Notes: generated from the letters alone by a model not told the origin. A stretch of DNA of 64,000 nt from Anaerolineales bacterium (GCA_020634855.1 JACKAU010000022.1:55109-119108); one strand, 5' to 3'. Counted from the stretch's first letter, positions 50,160-60,061 are shown. A program made the numbers and translations.

Positions 50160-51528
50160 GGTTATGACCTCGACCGCCACCCGATAACACCGTTTCCAGC
50201 AGGGGTAACATAAACGGCAACCGCCGTAAGCGAATGACCCAATCCCACATCGGCTCAAATTTTTTCCAACCGCCGGCATAGGCCAGGTGCCGCAGTTGAC
50301 CGGCTGCCGTGTCCTTGGTGGCCGCGCCACGCCAAATTGAACTCCACCGGTAAAAATCGCGATAAGCTTGCCAGTAACCTCGCTCCAGCGTCTCCGGCGA
50401 TAGTTTGCGTGGCTCAAACACCACGTGTCGGGTGTCGTACCGATTCCAGTCCGTGTGGCTGATGCGTCCTGCGGCGGCCATCCGCTTAAACAGCGCGGTG
50501 TCGGGATAGGGCGTCAGAATGTGAAACGTGGCCGTTTCGATGCCTTGCTCGATGGCCCAGGCCACCGTCCGGTCAAAGACCGATTCATCATCGTCATCCA
50601 TGCCAAAGACAAAACTGCCGTTGATCATCACCCCCAAATCATGCAGTCGCCGGATGGCTAAGGTGTAATCCCGATTGAGATTTTGATATTTGTGCTGCGC
50701 TTTCAGGTTGGCCGGATTGAGCGTTTCAAAGCCCACAAACAGGCTGCGCAGGCCACAGGCCACCGCCTTTTCCAGCAGCCCCGGCCGCAGCACCGACTGC
50801 ACCGTCCCCGCCGCCTGCCACACCCGGCCCATGCCCCGCATCCCCTCAAACAGGGTGCGGGCAAACTTCGGCTGCCCAAACAAATGATCATCCAAAAAAT
50901 ACAGATGCCGGCCCGGCAGCCGCTCAATCTCGGCCAGGGCCTGATCCACCGTTTGGGTGTAGAACGATTTGCCGCCTTTGAAAAAAGCCTCTTTGTAGCA
51001 AAAATCGCAGGTGTGCGGACAGCCGCGCGAGACCACAATCGAGTTAGGCACCAAATAGCGCTGGCGCTTGATCAAATCGCGGCGCACCGGCGGCAGGTCG
51101 GCCAGCGTCCGTACCGTCGAGCGATAGACCCGGCCCGGTCGCTCGGCCCGAAAATCGGCCAAGAACTGCGGCCAGGTGTCCTCGCCGGGGCCAAGGAAAA
51201 TGGTATCGGCGTGCAAGGCCGCCTCGTCCGGCAGCGAGGTCACGTGCAACCCACCCAGAGCCACGTGCGCCCCCTGCTGTCGATAATGGTCGGCCAGTTC
51301 GTAAGCGCGATAAGCCGACGTAATGTACACCTGGATCACGACCAAATCCGGTGTATCGTCCAGATTGAGCCGCTCCACGTGTTCATCCTGGATTTCGATT
51401 TCGTCGCCGTCGTCCAGGTAGGCAGCCAGCGTAGCCAACCCCAGCGGCGGAAATAGCGAATACTTGATGGGCCGCCAAAACGGACTTAACGCTTCAGTCA
51501 GGGCCGGCAAAATCATTTTGACTTTCAT
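50116..51528 (-). CDS. B12-binding-type radical SAM protein
   Basis: 470 residues. The N-terminal half is a cobalamin-binding-like Rossmann domain (LVVIQVYITSAYRAYELADHYRQ, VALGGLHVTSLPDEA, TIFLGPGEDTWPQF). The cluster motif is GCPHTCDFCYKE. Then YFLDDHLFG, FVGFETLNPANL and INGSFVFGMDDDDESVFDRTV follow the core, with TFHILTPYPDTALFKRM. These are typical of B12-dependent radical SAM enzymes, such as the hopanoid HpnJ/HpnP-like and tocopherol-like methyltransferase groups; the reaction is unknown. Start ATG has AGGAG. It is unrelated to the SPASM enzyme at 29899. Confidence 0.88.
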   Translation of the reverse strand: MKVKMILPALTEALSPFWRPIKYSLFPPLGLATLAAYLDDGDEIEIQDEHVERLNLDDTPDLVVIQVYITSAYRAYELADHYRQQGAHVALGGLHVTSLPDEAALHADTIFLGPGEDTWPQFLADFRAERPGRVYRSTVRTLADLPPVRRDLIKRQRYLVPNSIVVSRGCPHTCDFCYKEAFFKGGKSFYTQTVDQALAEIERLPGRHLYFLDDHLFGQPKFARTLFEGMRGMGRVWQAAGTVQSVLRPGLLEKAVACGLRSLFVGFETLNPANLKAQHKYQNLNRDYTLAIRRLHDLGVMINGSFVFGMDDDDESVFDRTVAWAIEQGIETATFHILTPYPDTALFKRMAAAGRISHTDWNRYDTRHVVFEPRKLSPETLERGYWQAYRDFYRWSSIWRGAATKDTAAGQLRHLAYAGGWKKFEPMWDWVIRLRRLPFMLPLLETVLSGGGRGHNPIAAPARPSPLQGR

Positions 51529-51639
51529 AAGGACACTCCTATGAGGGTTATTATGTGCTTTGTTGTTGATGACTCCACTTTAGCATTGCCTCGGCCGGCC
51601 CGCCACGCTTCAAACGCCCATCATTTTGCACTCAGGTGC

Positions 51640-51668
51640 TTGACAGCGATGGTTGGCTAACTTACTAT
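51640..51668 (+). promoter_or_regulatory. Sigma70-type promoter of the two-component operon
   Basis: TTGACA (51640-51645), exactly 17 bp, then TACTAT (51663-51668). The transcription start would be about 25 bp before the ATG at 51698. Confidence 0.8.
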
Positions 51669-51697
51669 GAAAAAACGATTGATTTCAAAGGTGACCT

Positions 51698-52432
51698 ATG
51701 TTGACCCTGATGATCGTTGAAGACAACCTACGGCTGCGGGCGGCGTTGCAGGCCGGCTTAACCCAAACCGGCCAACTGACCGTCATCCATGCGTGTGACA
51801 GCGGTAAGGACGCGCTGAGCTATTGCCTGGGCACGCCGCCGGATGTTGTGCTGATGGATGTGCAACTGGCCGGCCCGTTAAACGGTATCGAGGCGGCGGT
51901 CGCCATCCGGCGCGAATGCCCGCGTCTGCCGGTGGTGTTCTACTCCATCCAGGATGATGACGATTATTATCGCGCCTTCCGGGAGTCGGGCATATTGAGC
52001 CACTACGCCTATGTGCGGAAATCCAACTACTTGCTGCCGGCGATGATCCTGCCGCTGCTGCTCGATGCGGTGGCCGGGCGCAGCTTGATCGACCCCGACA
52101 TCGAGGTGCGGGTGCAAGAGGTGCGCCTCAAGGACAGCCACGCGCCGCTCGATTTGCTGGAACCGGCCGAACAGGCCGTGGCCACGATGCTGGCTCAGGG
52201 CATGACCAACGAGCAAATCGCTGCCCAGATGGGCTTTCGGGATAAACGCACGGTCAGCCGCATCAACGGCCAGATTTACGCGGCCTGGGGGCTGAACACG
52301 ACCACCACGGATGAAAAGGTGGCGCGCACCCGGGCGGCCATCATTTATAATGAAGGACGATTGATCATGTGGGATGATCTGGGCCGGCCTAAGGTACTCA
52401 ATCAACACGGCGAATGGGTTGATCGGTCTTAA
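51698..52432 (+). CDS. Response regulator, REC domain plus HTH
   Basis: 244 residues. The REC domain has the acidic pair ED at residues 8-9, the phospho-acceptor Asp54 in VVLMDVQL, and conserved Lys in YVRKSNYL, the usual NarL-type features. The C-terminal part (LLEPAEQAVATMLAQGMTNEQIAAQMGFRDKRTVSRINGQIY) is a LuxR-type HTH. An unusual C-terminal tail, MWDDLGRPKVLNQHGEWVDRS, follows. It has AAAGGTG upstream of the ATG and is only 3 bp before the kinase gene, so the two form an operon. Confidence 0.9.
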   Translation: MLTLMIVEDNLRLRAALQAGLTQTGQLTVIHACDSGKDALSYCLGTPPDVVLMDVQLAGPLNGIEAAVAIRRECPRLPVVFYSIQDDDDYYRAFRESGILSHYAYVRKSNYLLPAMILPLLLDAVAGRSLIDPDIEVRVQEVRLKDSHAPLDLLEPAEQAVATMLAQGMTNEQIAAQMGFRDKRTVSRINGQIYAAWGLNTTTTDEKVARTRAAIIYNEGRLIMWDDLGRPKVLNQHGEWVDRS

Positions 52433-52435
52433 CCG

Positions 52436-54502
52436 ATGACGGATAGCGTTTTGTTCAACGGGGTCGCGCTGGGGGTCTCGTTTATTAATTTGATCCTGAT
52501 GAGTTGGCTGGGGCTAACGGTGCTGTTAAACACCCGCCAGCGGACACGCGGGGTATGGTTGGCCGGCAGTGGTCTATTGATTGGGGCGCTTTTTTTTCTG
52601 TGCCACACGGCCATTTTGGGACTTGGCCCCTACTTTCAGTCTCCGGAACTGAACGGATGGTGGTGGTTGGGCTGGCTGCCGCTGCTACTGCTGCCCTTGA
52701 ACTGGTATCTGATCGCCATCTGGTACGCCGGTTTATGGCCCGATGAGGTCCGCTGGCCTGTGGCGCGATGGCAAACCGGGCTGGTGGTTGCGGTTGGCCT
52801 GGGATTGCTAAGCTGGCTGATTGTGGGCCACCCGCTGCCCACCTTTGCCCAGGTGGTTCAGGTTGATCTCTCAGCGGCGGCGCCATTCCTGCTGATCTAC
52901 CCGGCTTACATTGTCCTCTGTACCGGCTTGGCGGGGTTATCATTGCGCCGGATGGATGTCGCCGGCCGCGCCGGTCAAGACACCCGCCGCCAGCAGGCCC
53001 GGCCCTGGCTGTTAACGGCCGCCTACAGCTTGGTGATCATCAGTGGGCTGGTCGCTGCTGTGATTGGCTGGACCACGTTAAGCGATCCGGCCCTCATACC
53101 AGGCTTTCGATTGACCACCCTGGCCTATATCGCGACCGGCCTGGATGTCCTCATTGCCGGCCTCATTACTGGGGTGGTGGTCTTGTTGGGGCAAGCCATT
53201 GTTTCGTTTGAGGTCTTTACCGAACAGGGGTTGCCCCGACGAGAATTTCAACGGCAATGGCGTCACACGATTACCCTGGCTGTGGGCTTAGGGTTCGTGA
53301 TCAGTGTGGGTCCGGTGTGGGCGAGACCGCCCATTTATCTGTTGCTGGCGATCATTTTGATGGTCAGCTTCTTTTTATCGTTGTCGCATTGGCGATCGTA
53401 TCACTGGCGCGAACAATATTTGCGCCAGTTGCGGCCATTGGTGGCCAGCCAACATCTGTACGATCAACTACTGGCGGCCTCACCGGCGGAGTTGGATGAC
53501 GAGACCTCCTTTACGAGGCTCTGTCAAGACCTACTGCGGGCCGAGTTTGCGCAGCTCACCCCCCTGGGGCCATTGGCTCCCCTCATGCAACCCTTGCACT
53601 ATCCGGCCCAGGCACCCCCCATCGACCTACCCCGGCAACTGCTGGCCCACTTTCGATCGCCCACGGATCCGGGCCACCGGCTTAGCCCGGATCGATGGGC
53701 TATTCCGTTGTGGAGCGCGCGGGGATTAATCGGTGTGCTGCTGCTAGGCCCCAAACTCAACCGCCACCTCTACACTCAGGAGGAACTGGAAATTGCCCAG
53801 GCCAGCGCCGAGCGGTTGATCGACGCGCGAGCCAGCGCGGAAATCGCCCGACGGCTGTTAGCGCTGCAACGGCAGCGACTGGCGGAGAGCCAGGTTCTTG
53901 ATCGCCAAACCCGGCGCGTCATTCACGATGACGTTTTACCGGAGCTACACACCGCCTTGCTGATGCTGGACGGCAGCCCCCCTCATCGCCAGGCGGTGAC
54001 GGCGCTCAGCACGGCGCACCGGCAACTGGCCAATCTGCTCCGAGAAATGCCGCCGCTCACCTTACCCAACCTGGAAAAGTTGGGGCTGGTCGAAACGCTG
54101 CGCCGCCTCGTCGAGGGTGAATTGGCCGAGGCGTTTGACCACGTCGCCTGGCGAGTCTTACCCGAAAGCGAAATCATCGCGGCGAGACTGTCATCGCTCC
54201 AAACCGGCATTTTGTTTTATGCGGCCCGAGAGGTTCTGCGGAATGCCGCCCGACACGGTCGAGGCCAAACTCCCAACCGACCGCTGTCTTTAATGATCAC
54301 GGCCGGCGGCAGCGATGAGCTATCACTTTGTATTGAAGATGACGGGGTGGGGTTGACCAATACCACGTCCGCCGACGGGGGGCAAGGGTTGGCCCTGCAC
54401 AGTACCATGCTGGCTGTGGTGGGCGGAACCTTGCACCTGCACAGTGAGGCGGGCCAATTCACCCAGGTTACGCTCACCAGTGGGCCGCCAGCTCAAATTT
54501 AG
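52436..54502 (+). CDS. Sensor histidine kinase, multi-pass membrane type
   Basis: 688 residues. The N-terminal 300 or so residues hold about eight hydrophobic helices (e.g. GLLIGALFFLCHTAILGLG, LVVAVGLGLLSWLIVG, YSLVIISGLVAAVIGWTTL). A GAF-like linker follows (about 350-460). The dimerisation box is RQTRRVIHDDVLPELHTALLML, with the phospho-acceptor His in the HDD motif typical of HisKA_3 kinases that pair with LuxR-type regulators. The ATPase domain has AAREVLRNAARHG (N box), EDDGVGL (G1) and GGQGLALHSTML. It phosphorylates the adjacent regulator; the signal is unknown. Confidence 0.88.
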   Translation: MTDSVLFNGVALGVSFINLILMSWLGLTVLLNTRQRTRGVWLAGSGLLIGALFFLCHTAILGLGPYFQSPELNGWWWLGWLPLLLLPLNWYLIAIWYAGLWPDEVRWPVARWQTGLVVAVGLGLLSWLIVGHPLPTFAQVVQVDLSAAAPFLLIYPAYIVLCTGLAGLSLRRMDVAGRAGQDTRRQQARPWLLTAAYSLVIISGLVAAVIGWTTLSDPALIPGFRLTTLAYIATGLDVLIAGLITGVVVLLGQAIVSFEVFTEQGLPRREFQRQWRHTITLAVGLGFVISVGPVWARPPIYLLLAIILMVSFFLSLSHWRSYHWREQYLRQLRPLVASQHLYDQLLAASPAELDDETSFTRLCQDLLRAEFAQLTPLGPLAPLMQPLHYPAQAPPIDLPRQLLAHFRSPTDPGHRLSPDRWAIPLWSARGLIGVLLLGPKLNRHLYTQEELEIAQASAERLIDARASAEIARRLLALQRQRLAESQVLDRQTRRVIHDDVLPELHTALLMLDGSPPHRQAVTALSTAHRQLANLLREMPPLTLPNLEKLGLVETLRRLVEGELAEAFDHVAWRVLPESEIIAARLSSLQTGILFYAAREVLRNAARHGRGQTPNRPLSLMITAGGSDELSLCIEDDGVGLTNTTSADGGQGLALHSTMLAVVGGTLHLHSEAGQFTQVTLTSGPPAQI

Positions 54503-54540
54503 CGAATTTAAGGATTGGCAATTAGATAACTTCCTCAATT

Positions 54541-54600
54541 GCCCGTAGTGCGTAGTGCGTATTTAGCCATTCTTTACGCACTACGCACTACGCACTACGC
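54541..54600 (+). terminator. TAGTGCG hairpin after the kinase
   Basis: GTAGTGCGTAGTGCGTA (54545-54561) pairs with TACGCACTACGCACTACG (54576-54593), tandem 7-bp units forming a stable stem. It lacks a strong T-run, so it may be a repeat element that also hinders transcription between the two convergent genes. Confidence 0.6.
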
Positions 54601-54664
54601 CTTATGAAGTGTTGTGGCGAAAAACTAATGACACTAACTCGATCCTAAATTAGAGCCGCCACGT

Positions 54665-57600
54665 CTACGCAAACACATCAGCCACGTAGCGGCCGTAGTT
54701 GCGCTCCATTTCGGTCATCCACCGCTCGGCTTCGTCCAGGGTGCTGCCGGTCGCTTCTTGATAAATGCGCACGCACGTCTCGTGGACGGCCGGGGCCATC
54801 CGCCGGCCGTCGCCGCAGACATACATGATCGCGCCTTGCTTGACCAGTTCGATCACGTCGGCGCGATCCCGCCACAAGCGATCCTGCACGTACTTACCCC
54901 CAACCTCAGGGATCAACGTGAACGCCGGCCGCACGCTGACCACGCCCTGATGTTCCCAGGCCGTCAATTCATCTTTATACAAAAAGTCAACCTCGGGATG
55001 GCTGCAACCAAAGAAGAGTAGCGCCGGCGCCGGTTTCACGCCGGCCGCATGGCCGGCTCGGATGGCCCGATCCTGGATAAACCCTCGGAAGGGCGCTACC
55101 CCGGTTCCGGCGCAGACCATAATGATCGGCGTATCGAGCGACTCCGGGGGATGGAAGGCGACCTGCGACGGGCGCACCGCCACGGCAACCCGGGTCCCCA
55201 GCCGGGCCTGGGCCAGGTAGGTCGAGGTCACGCCGTGGAAGGTGCCGTGCCCCGACAAGGCGGGCGCGTTCACTACTGCCACGGTCAGAGTGCAGTGATC
55301 GGCGCTCCACAACGATGACGAGGAGATCGAATATTGGCGGGGCTTGAGCGGCGACAGCATTTGCAGGAAGGACGCCAACGACAGGCGGCACGATAGGTAC
55401 TGTTCCAATAGGTCCAGCACACTCACCCGTTTGTCCAAAACCGACTCGATGTAAACGGCGTCAGCGGCGATCAACGCTTCGAGGGCATGTTTCTCCGGCA
55501 GGTACGGCGAGGAGACTGCCAGTTGTTCGATCTGTTTGCGCGTGGCCGGGAGACCTAGCTCGACGTAGTTGGTCAGCACCTCGCCGGCTGCCACCGGCTG
55601 ATTGGTTGGAAAAAACGTTTGGACGCCGGGGCCGGCGTGGATCACGATCTGGGCATCGTAGGCTAAGTCAAAACGACGCAGCGCGCGGTCAACATTTTCC
55701 GGCGGATTCATCGGCAAGACCGTGAGATAATCACCGGTACGATAGGTCATACCGACCGGCAAGGCCATTTCAAAATGGCGTTTGGAGCGGGCATTAGGCG
55801 CAGCCATATTGACCAACTCCCGATTTTCTACGAGCGTACCCATATGTAGACTGTTTTGACGGAGCAGCGGGTCGCGAATCCCCGGCACGAACTCAACCTC
55901 AAGCAAAGGCGTCGGCGCGGGCGTCCGAGCTTCCTGGCCGAAAGCCGCGCCGATCTGCTGCCAGAAATCGGCATACCAGTGGTCGAAGTCGCCGAAGAAA
56001 TCGCCGCGCGCGTTGGCCTCGCCGCGAGCCACCAAGCGCGCGGCCCCCAGATCGACCAGACGTTGATCGATGTGTTTGGGGATGGCCTGGTAGGTGCGGG
56101 CCCAATCTTTATTGCCGCAGCCAAAGACCGCGTACCGCACCCCGGCCAGGGCGTTGGCGGGTAGGCCACCCAGCCAGGCCACAAACTTGCGGGCATTGTC
56201 GGGCGGCTGGCCTTCATACGTCGCGGTCACGATAATCACCGCGCCCTCGGTGGGCAACTGTCCCGCCGCCGAATCGAGCGACCCGACCGACGCGACGTAA
56301 CCCTGCGCCTGCGCGTCCGTGGCGATGCGTTGGGCGAACGCTTCCGCCGCCCCCGCATTAGACCCAAATAGGACGTGCATCGGAATACCGTTCGATGTTT
56401 CGGGGCCGGCGGCGGCCGGCTCCGCGGACGGCGGCGTGTCGCTCACCGGCGGCTGAGCCGTCTTGACGATGACGATATCGCGGCGCTTAGCGTAGATCTC
56501 CAGACTGTGCGGCTTCATCGTTAGCGTTTCGTGGATCTTCAGTTGGTAGTCCGGATCGGCCAGCGATAGATCGAAGCGTTGGAGGATCATCGCGATCAGC
56601 AGCGTCGCTTCTTGTAGGGCAAAGGGGCGGCCAATGCAGGCTCGCTGGCCGTTGCCGAAGGGCTTCCAGGCATTCGGCGGCCGCTGTTCGGCCTGCTCAA
56701 AGGCAAAATGGCTCGGGTCAAACCGTTCGGCATCCGCGCCCCACACCGCCGGGTCGCGATGCAGCATCGGGGTCAGGATGAGCAAAGTCTGGTCGCGGCG
56801 GACGGGATATTGGCCGCCCAAGGTCGTGGTTTCCTCATACGGATAGACCGCGAAGGCCGGGGCCGTCGGCCACAAGCGCAGCGTCTCTTTGAGAACCTGG
56901 TCGATATAGATCAACTGCGGGAGATGCTCGAAGCGCGGCGTCTCATTACCAAGCACCCGTTCCACTTCCTCGCGGGCGCGGGCCAACACCTCGGGGTTTT
57001 TCAGCAGTTCGTAGAGAGTGAAGGAGAGCAAACCGCTGGTCGTTTCGTGCCCGGCGATCAGAAACGTGACCATCTGATAGCGGATATTCTCGTCACTCAA
57101 CCTATCGCCGGTATGTGAATCCCTGATGTTTAACATCGCGCTCAGAATGTCTTTTTTCCCGTGGGGGTCGCCGTGCTGCTTGCGCTGGGCGATTAGCTCG
57201 TTGGCAATTTGATGCATGAAGCGAATGTCTTCATCGTACTGCCGGCGAGTGATCAGCATCAGTCGATTTTGCAGCGGCAGCCGGCGGCCGCGTTCGCCGG
57301 CTTCGGCCAACGCCCGCACCATCGCCCCGACGAAGGGGTGCATATCTTTTTGGTAAAAGCTGTTGAAGCGATAATCGAACGCGCACAGGGCAATCGTGTC
57401 GAGCGTCAGCCGGGTCATATTATCGACCACGTCGATGCGCTGCTCGGGGCCTTGACGTTCCCACTTCAGCAGTAGCTGCTCGGCGATATCGAGCATGTCG
57501 TCGAACATATCGCGGAGCGCCGCCGGGCCAAACACCGGCATCAGAATTCGATGGGCCTTGCCCCAGTTCGGCTCCTGCGTGCGGGCCGTGAACAGGCCAT

Positions 57601-57862
57601 CGCCGGCGAAATCGCGAATCTGTTCCAGCGGCGCATGCACTTTTTTATCGAACCGCTGTTCGTCGCACAGTTCGTTGACCAGCGCCTGGGAGCTAACCAC
57701 GATCATCTCACGCCCCGGCAGCTCCAGGCGGAAGATCGGTCCATATTCTCGGGCCAGCGCCATCAGCGATTGCACCGGGGCCTGTGAGTCCATATCAGGG
57801 ATATTGCCAATCACCGGGGCCGGTTTAGGCCCGGGGATCGGTGTAGCAGGGGAATTTGTCAT
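54665..57862 (-). CDS. Self-sufficient cytochrome P450-NADPH reductase fusion (CYP102-like)
   Basis: 1065 residues from ATG 57862 (TGGAGG upstream). Residues 1-455 are a P450: AGHETTSG in the I helix, ETLRLWP (ExxR), and heme-ligand Cys409 in FGNGQRACIGR, close to position 400 of P450 BM3. Residues about 485-640 are a flavodoxin/FMN domain (VLFGSNAGAAEAFAQRI, YAVFGCGNKDWARTY). About 670-1065 is the ferredoxin reductase-like FAD/NADPH part (KPRQYSISSS, MVCAGTGVAPFRGF, MYVCGDGRRMAPAV). It is expected to hydroxylate fatty acids with NADPH. The layout matches CYP102A enzymes. Confidence 0.95.
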   Translation of the reverse strand: MTNSPATPIPGPKPAPVIGNIPDMDSQAPVQSLMALAREYGPIFRLELPGREMIVVSSQALVNELCDEQRFDKKVHAPLEQIRDFAGDGLFTARTQEPNWGKAHRILMPVFGPAALRDMFDDMLDIAEQLLLKWERQGPEQRIDVVDNMTRLTLDTIALCAFDYRFNSFYQKDMHPFVGAMVRALAEAGERGRRLPLQNRLMLITRRQYDEDIRFMHQIANELIAQRKQHGDPHGKKDILSAMLNIRDSHTGDRLSDENIRYQMVTFLIAGHETTSGLLSFTLYELLKNPEVLARAREEVERVLGNETPRFEHLPQLIYIDQVLKETLRLWPTAPAFAVYPYEETTTLGGQYPVRRDQTLLILTPMLHRDPAVWGADAERFDPSHFAFEQAEQRPPNAWKPFGNGQRACIGRPFALQEATLLIAMILQRFDLSLADPDYQLKIHETLTMKPHSLEIYAKRRDIVIVKTAQPPVSDTPPSAEPAAAGPETSNGIPMHVLFGSNAGAAEAFAQRIATDAQAQGYVASVGSLDSAAGQLPTEGAVIIVTATYEGQPPDNARKFVAWLGGLPANALAGVRYAVFGCGNKDWARTYQAIPKHIDQRLVDLGAARLVARGEANARGDFFGDFDHWYADFWQQIGAAFGQEARTPAPTPLLEVEFVPGIRDPLLRQNSLHMGTLVENRELVNMAAPNARSKRHFEMALPVGMTYRTGDYLTVLPMNPPENVDRALRRFDLAYDAQIVIHAGPGVQTFFPTNQPVAAGEVLTNYVELGLPATRKQIEQLAVSSPYLPEKHALEALIAADAVYIESVLDKRVSVLDLLEQYLSCRLSLASFLQMLSPLKPRQYSISSSSLWSADHCTLTVAVVNAPALSGHGTFHGVTSTYLAQARLGTRVAVAVRPSQVAFHPPESLDTPIIMVCAGTGVAPFRGFIQDRAIRAGHAAGVKPAPALLFFGCSHPEVDFLYKDELTAWEHQGVVSVRPAFTLIPEVGGKYVQDRLWRDRADVIELVKQGAIMYVCGDGRRMAPAVHETCVRIYQEATGSTLDEAERWMTEMERNYGRYVADVFA

Positions 57863-58006
57863 ATCAACCTCCATTGGTCTATGACATTATCCCACAAACT
57901 AATCCGTTTTTCAATAGCGCCATAACGGGTACGAGCTTGATTTTCGCAAATCGCCGCGAAGCAGGTACAATGGGAGCCAATCCATATTTTCGGACGAGGA
58001 ACATCG

Positions 58007-59230
58007 ATGCTAACCATTAACGAAACACGTTTGCTATCCGATTTAGCCGCTCTGGCCGAAATCGGCCGCACGGAAGATGGCGGGGTCAGCCGGCTGGCTT
58101 TGTCGTCGGCGGATGAGGCCGGGCGGTGGTGGTTTCAGGCGCAAGTCATCGCGGCGGGGTTGGAATTCCGGCAGGACGGGGCCGGGAACCTGTCGGCCGT
58201 GCTGCCCGCCGCCGATCCCCAGGCGCAGACTTTGTTAATCGGCTCGCATCTGGACACCGTGCTGAACGGCGGTCGCTTTGACGGCGCGTTGGGCGTGTTG
58301 GCGGCGCTGGAAGTGGCTCGCACCCTGGCCGAAGCCGGCGCGGCGCTGCCGTTTCACCTGGAAGTGATTTCGTTTACCGATGAAGAAGGCGCGGTGGTCG
58401 GCCTGTTGGGCAGCCAGGCCGTGGCCGGGCAGTTGACCTACGCCCATCTCGCCAATCCACGCGGCGGTGCGGCGGCCTTAGAAGACGGTATGGCCCGGCT
58501 CGGTCTGACGCCGGACACGATCCTGGCCGCCCGGCGCGATCCGGTCTTGCTGGCCGGATATGTGGAGCTGCACATCGAGCAAGGCACGCGCTTGGAAGAG
58601 GCTCACCTGGACATCGGCGTTGTGACCGGCATTGTCGGTATTCGCTCGGCCTGGCTTCAGTTCCAAGGGCAAGCCGCGCACGCCGGCACTATGCCGATGC
58701 TTGAACGCGCCGATGCCCTGTGGGGCGCGGCCGAATTTGTCCAGCGGGCCAGATCCCTGGTCATCGACCGCTTCTCGCCGGGTGTGATGAACTGCGGCCG
58801 CCTCGATCTGGCCCCCGGCTCATTCAACATCGTGCCGGCCGAAGTTAAGCTGGCTCTGGAGTTCCGCCACGGCACGGAAGGGCAACTCGATGAGATGGCG
58901 GCGGCGTTGTTCAGCCTGGCCGAAGAGGTCGCTCAGGCCAATAACCTCTCTGTCACCATCGAAGAAACGAGCGGCTGTACCGCCGCGCCGGCGGCGGAGA
59001 CGGTCGTCCGGGCCATCGAGACGGCGGCGGATCGACTGGGCCTCAGCCACACTCGGCTGATGAGCTTTGCCGGCCACGACACCCAATCGATGGCCGCCAT
59101 CACCCCCAGCGCGATGATTTTTGTGCCGTCGGTCAACGGAGTCAGCCATTCACCCCAAGAATTCAGCGAGGATCGAGACGTAATTAACGGAGCCAATGTG
59201 CTGCTCCAGACGGTGCTGGCCCTGGCCTGA
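58007..59230 (+). CDS. M20-family Zn hydrolase (N-carbamoyl amino acid/allantoate amidohydrolase type)
   Basis: 407 residues. Metal ligands are visible: His in LLIGSHLDTVLNGGRFDGALG with the bridging Asp in FDGALG, Glu pair in FTDEEGA, His in ELHIEQG, and a C-terminal His in NGVSHSPQEFSED. The HTDxxPxGGxxDGxLG-type pattern and the SHSPxE C-terminus match the amaB/hyuC/allC group. It cleaves the C-N bond of carbamoyl or ureido compounds; the precise substrate is not predictable. Start ATG has GAGGAA. Divergent from the P450 gene and convergent with the SDR. Confidence 0.9.
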   Translation: MLTINETRLLSDLAALAEIGRTEDGGVSRLALSSADEAGRWWFQAQVIAAGLEFRQDGAGNLSAVLPAADPQAQTLLIGSHLDTVLNGGRFDGALGVLAALEVARTLAEAGAALPFHLEVISFTDEEGAVVGLLGSQAVAGQLTYAHLANPRGGAAALEDGMARLGLTPDTILAARRDPVLLAGYVELHIEQGTRLEEAHLDIGVVTGIVGIRSAWLQFQGQAAHAGTMPMLERADALWGAAEFVQRARSLVIDRFSPGVMNCGRLDLAPGSFNIVPAEVKLALEFRHGTEGQLDEMAAALFSLAEEVAQANNLSVTIEETSGCTAAPAAETVVRAIETAADRLGLSHTRLMSFAGHDTQSMAAITPSAMIFVPSVNGVSHSPQEFSEDRDVINGANVLLQTVLALA

Positions 59231-59242
59231 CCGGCCGCCGGC

Positions 59243-60061
59243 CTACACGCCGCTAAAGACCGAAAAGCCGCCATCGACCGGCACGACCACGCCCGTCACA
59301 AACTGCGAGGCATCGCTCGCCAGCCAAATCGCCGTGCCGACTAACTCCTCCGGCTCGCCGAAACGACCCATCGGCGTGTTGCGGATGATGATCTGGCCCC
59401 GCTCGGTCAGGCTGTTGTCTTCATTTAATAACAGCCGCCGGTTCTGCTCACCGATGAAGAAGCCGGGCGCGATGGCGTTGACCCGCAGTCCCTCGCCGTA
59501 TTTGAGCGCCATCTCGACAGCCAGCCATTTGGTGAGATTATCGATAGCCGCCTTGGCCGCGCTGTAGCCGATCACCCGCGTCACCGCCTGCTGAGCCGCC
59601 ATCGACGAGATGTTGATAATCGAGCCGCGCCCGCCCTCGACCATGACCTCGCCAAACACCTGGCAAGGCAGCAGCGTGCCGGTGAAGTTCAAACTCATCA
59701 CCTGATCCACCGCTGTCTGAGTCAAATCGAATAACGTCAGGTCGCCAAAGACGTTGGCGTTAGGCACATTACCCCCGGCAGCGTTGATCAATACATCGAT
59801 CCGCCCCCAGGCCTCGACCACAGTCTGCCGGGCCGCTTGCAGTTGGGCCATATCCAAGACATCGGCCGGTAGGGCCAGCGCTTGCCCACCCTCGGCTTCA
59901 ATCTCGGCCGCCACCTGCTGAGCCGTTTCAGCCCGCCGCCCCAAAATGCCCACCTGCGCTCCGGCTGCGGCCAGTCCTCGCGCCATCGCCCCGCCCAAAA
60001 CGCCCGTCGCGCCGGTAACAATGGCGACTTTTCCCTTTAATGAGAATACGTCTAAATTCAT
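59243..60061 (-). CDS. SDR oxidoreductase, D-mannonate/fructuronate-type
   Basis: 272 residues. The cofactor site is TGATGVLGGAMARGLA, VLINAAGGN is the NNAG-like block, the catalytic Ser is in IINISSMAAQQ, and Tyr/Lys are in YSAAKAA. The C-terminal PVDGGFSVFSGV and the FFIGEQNRRLLLNEDNSLTERGQIII segment are typical of the D-mannonate oxidoreductase-like SDRs, so sugar acid metabolism is likely but not certain. The start has AGGAGA. Confidence 0.87.
   Translation of the reverse strand: MNLDVFSLKGKVAIVTGATGVLGGAMARGLAAAGAQVGILGRRAETAQQVAAEIEAEGGQALALPADVLDMAQLQAARQTVVEAWGRIDVLINAAGGNVPNANVFGDLTLFDLTQTAVDQVMSLNFTGTLLPCQVFGEVMVEGGRGSIINISSMAAQQAVTRVIGYSAAKAAIDNLTKWLAVEMALKYGEGLRVNAIAPGFFIGEQNRRLLLNEDNSLTERGQIIIRNTPMGRFGEPEELVGTAIWLASDASQFVTGVVVPVDGGFSVFSGV

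Noticed and set aside
50683..51456. 257-residue open frame opposite the radical SAM gene
   Set aside because: Basic, Arg/His/Gln-rich antisense translation of a gene with clear motifs.
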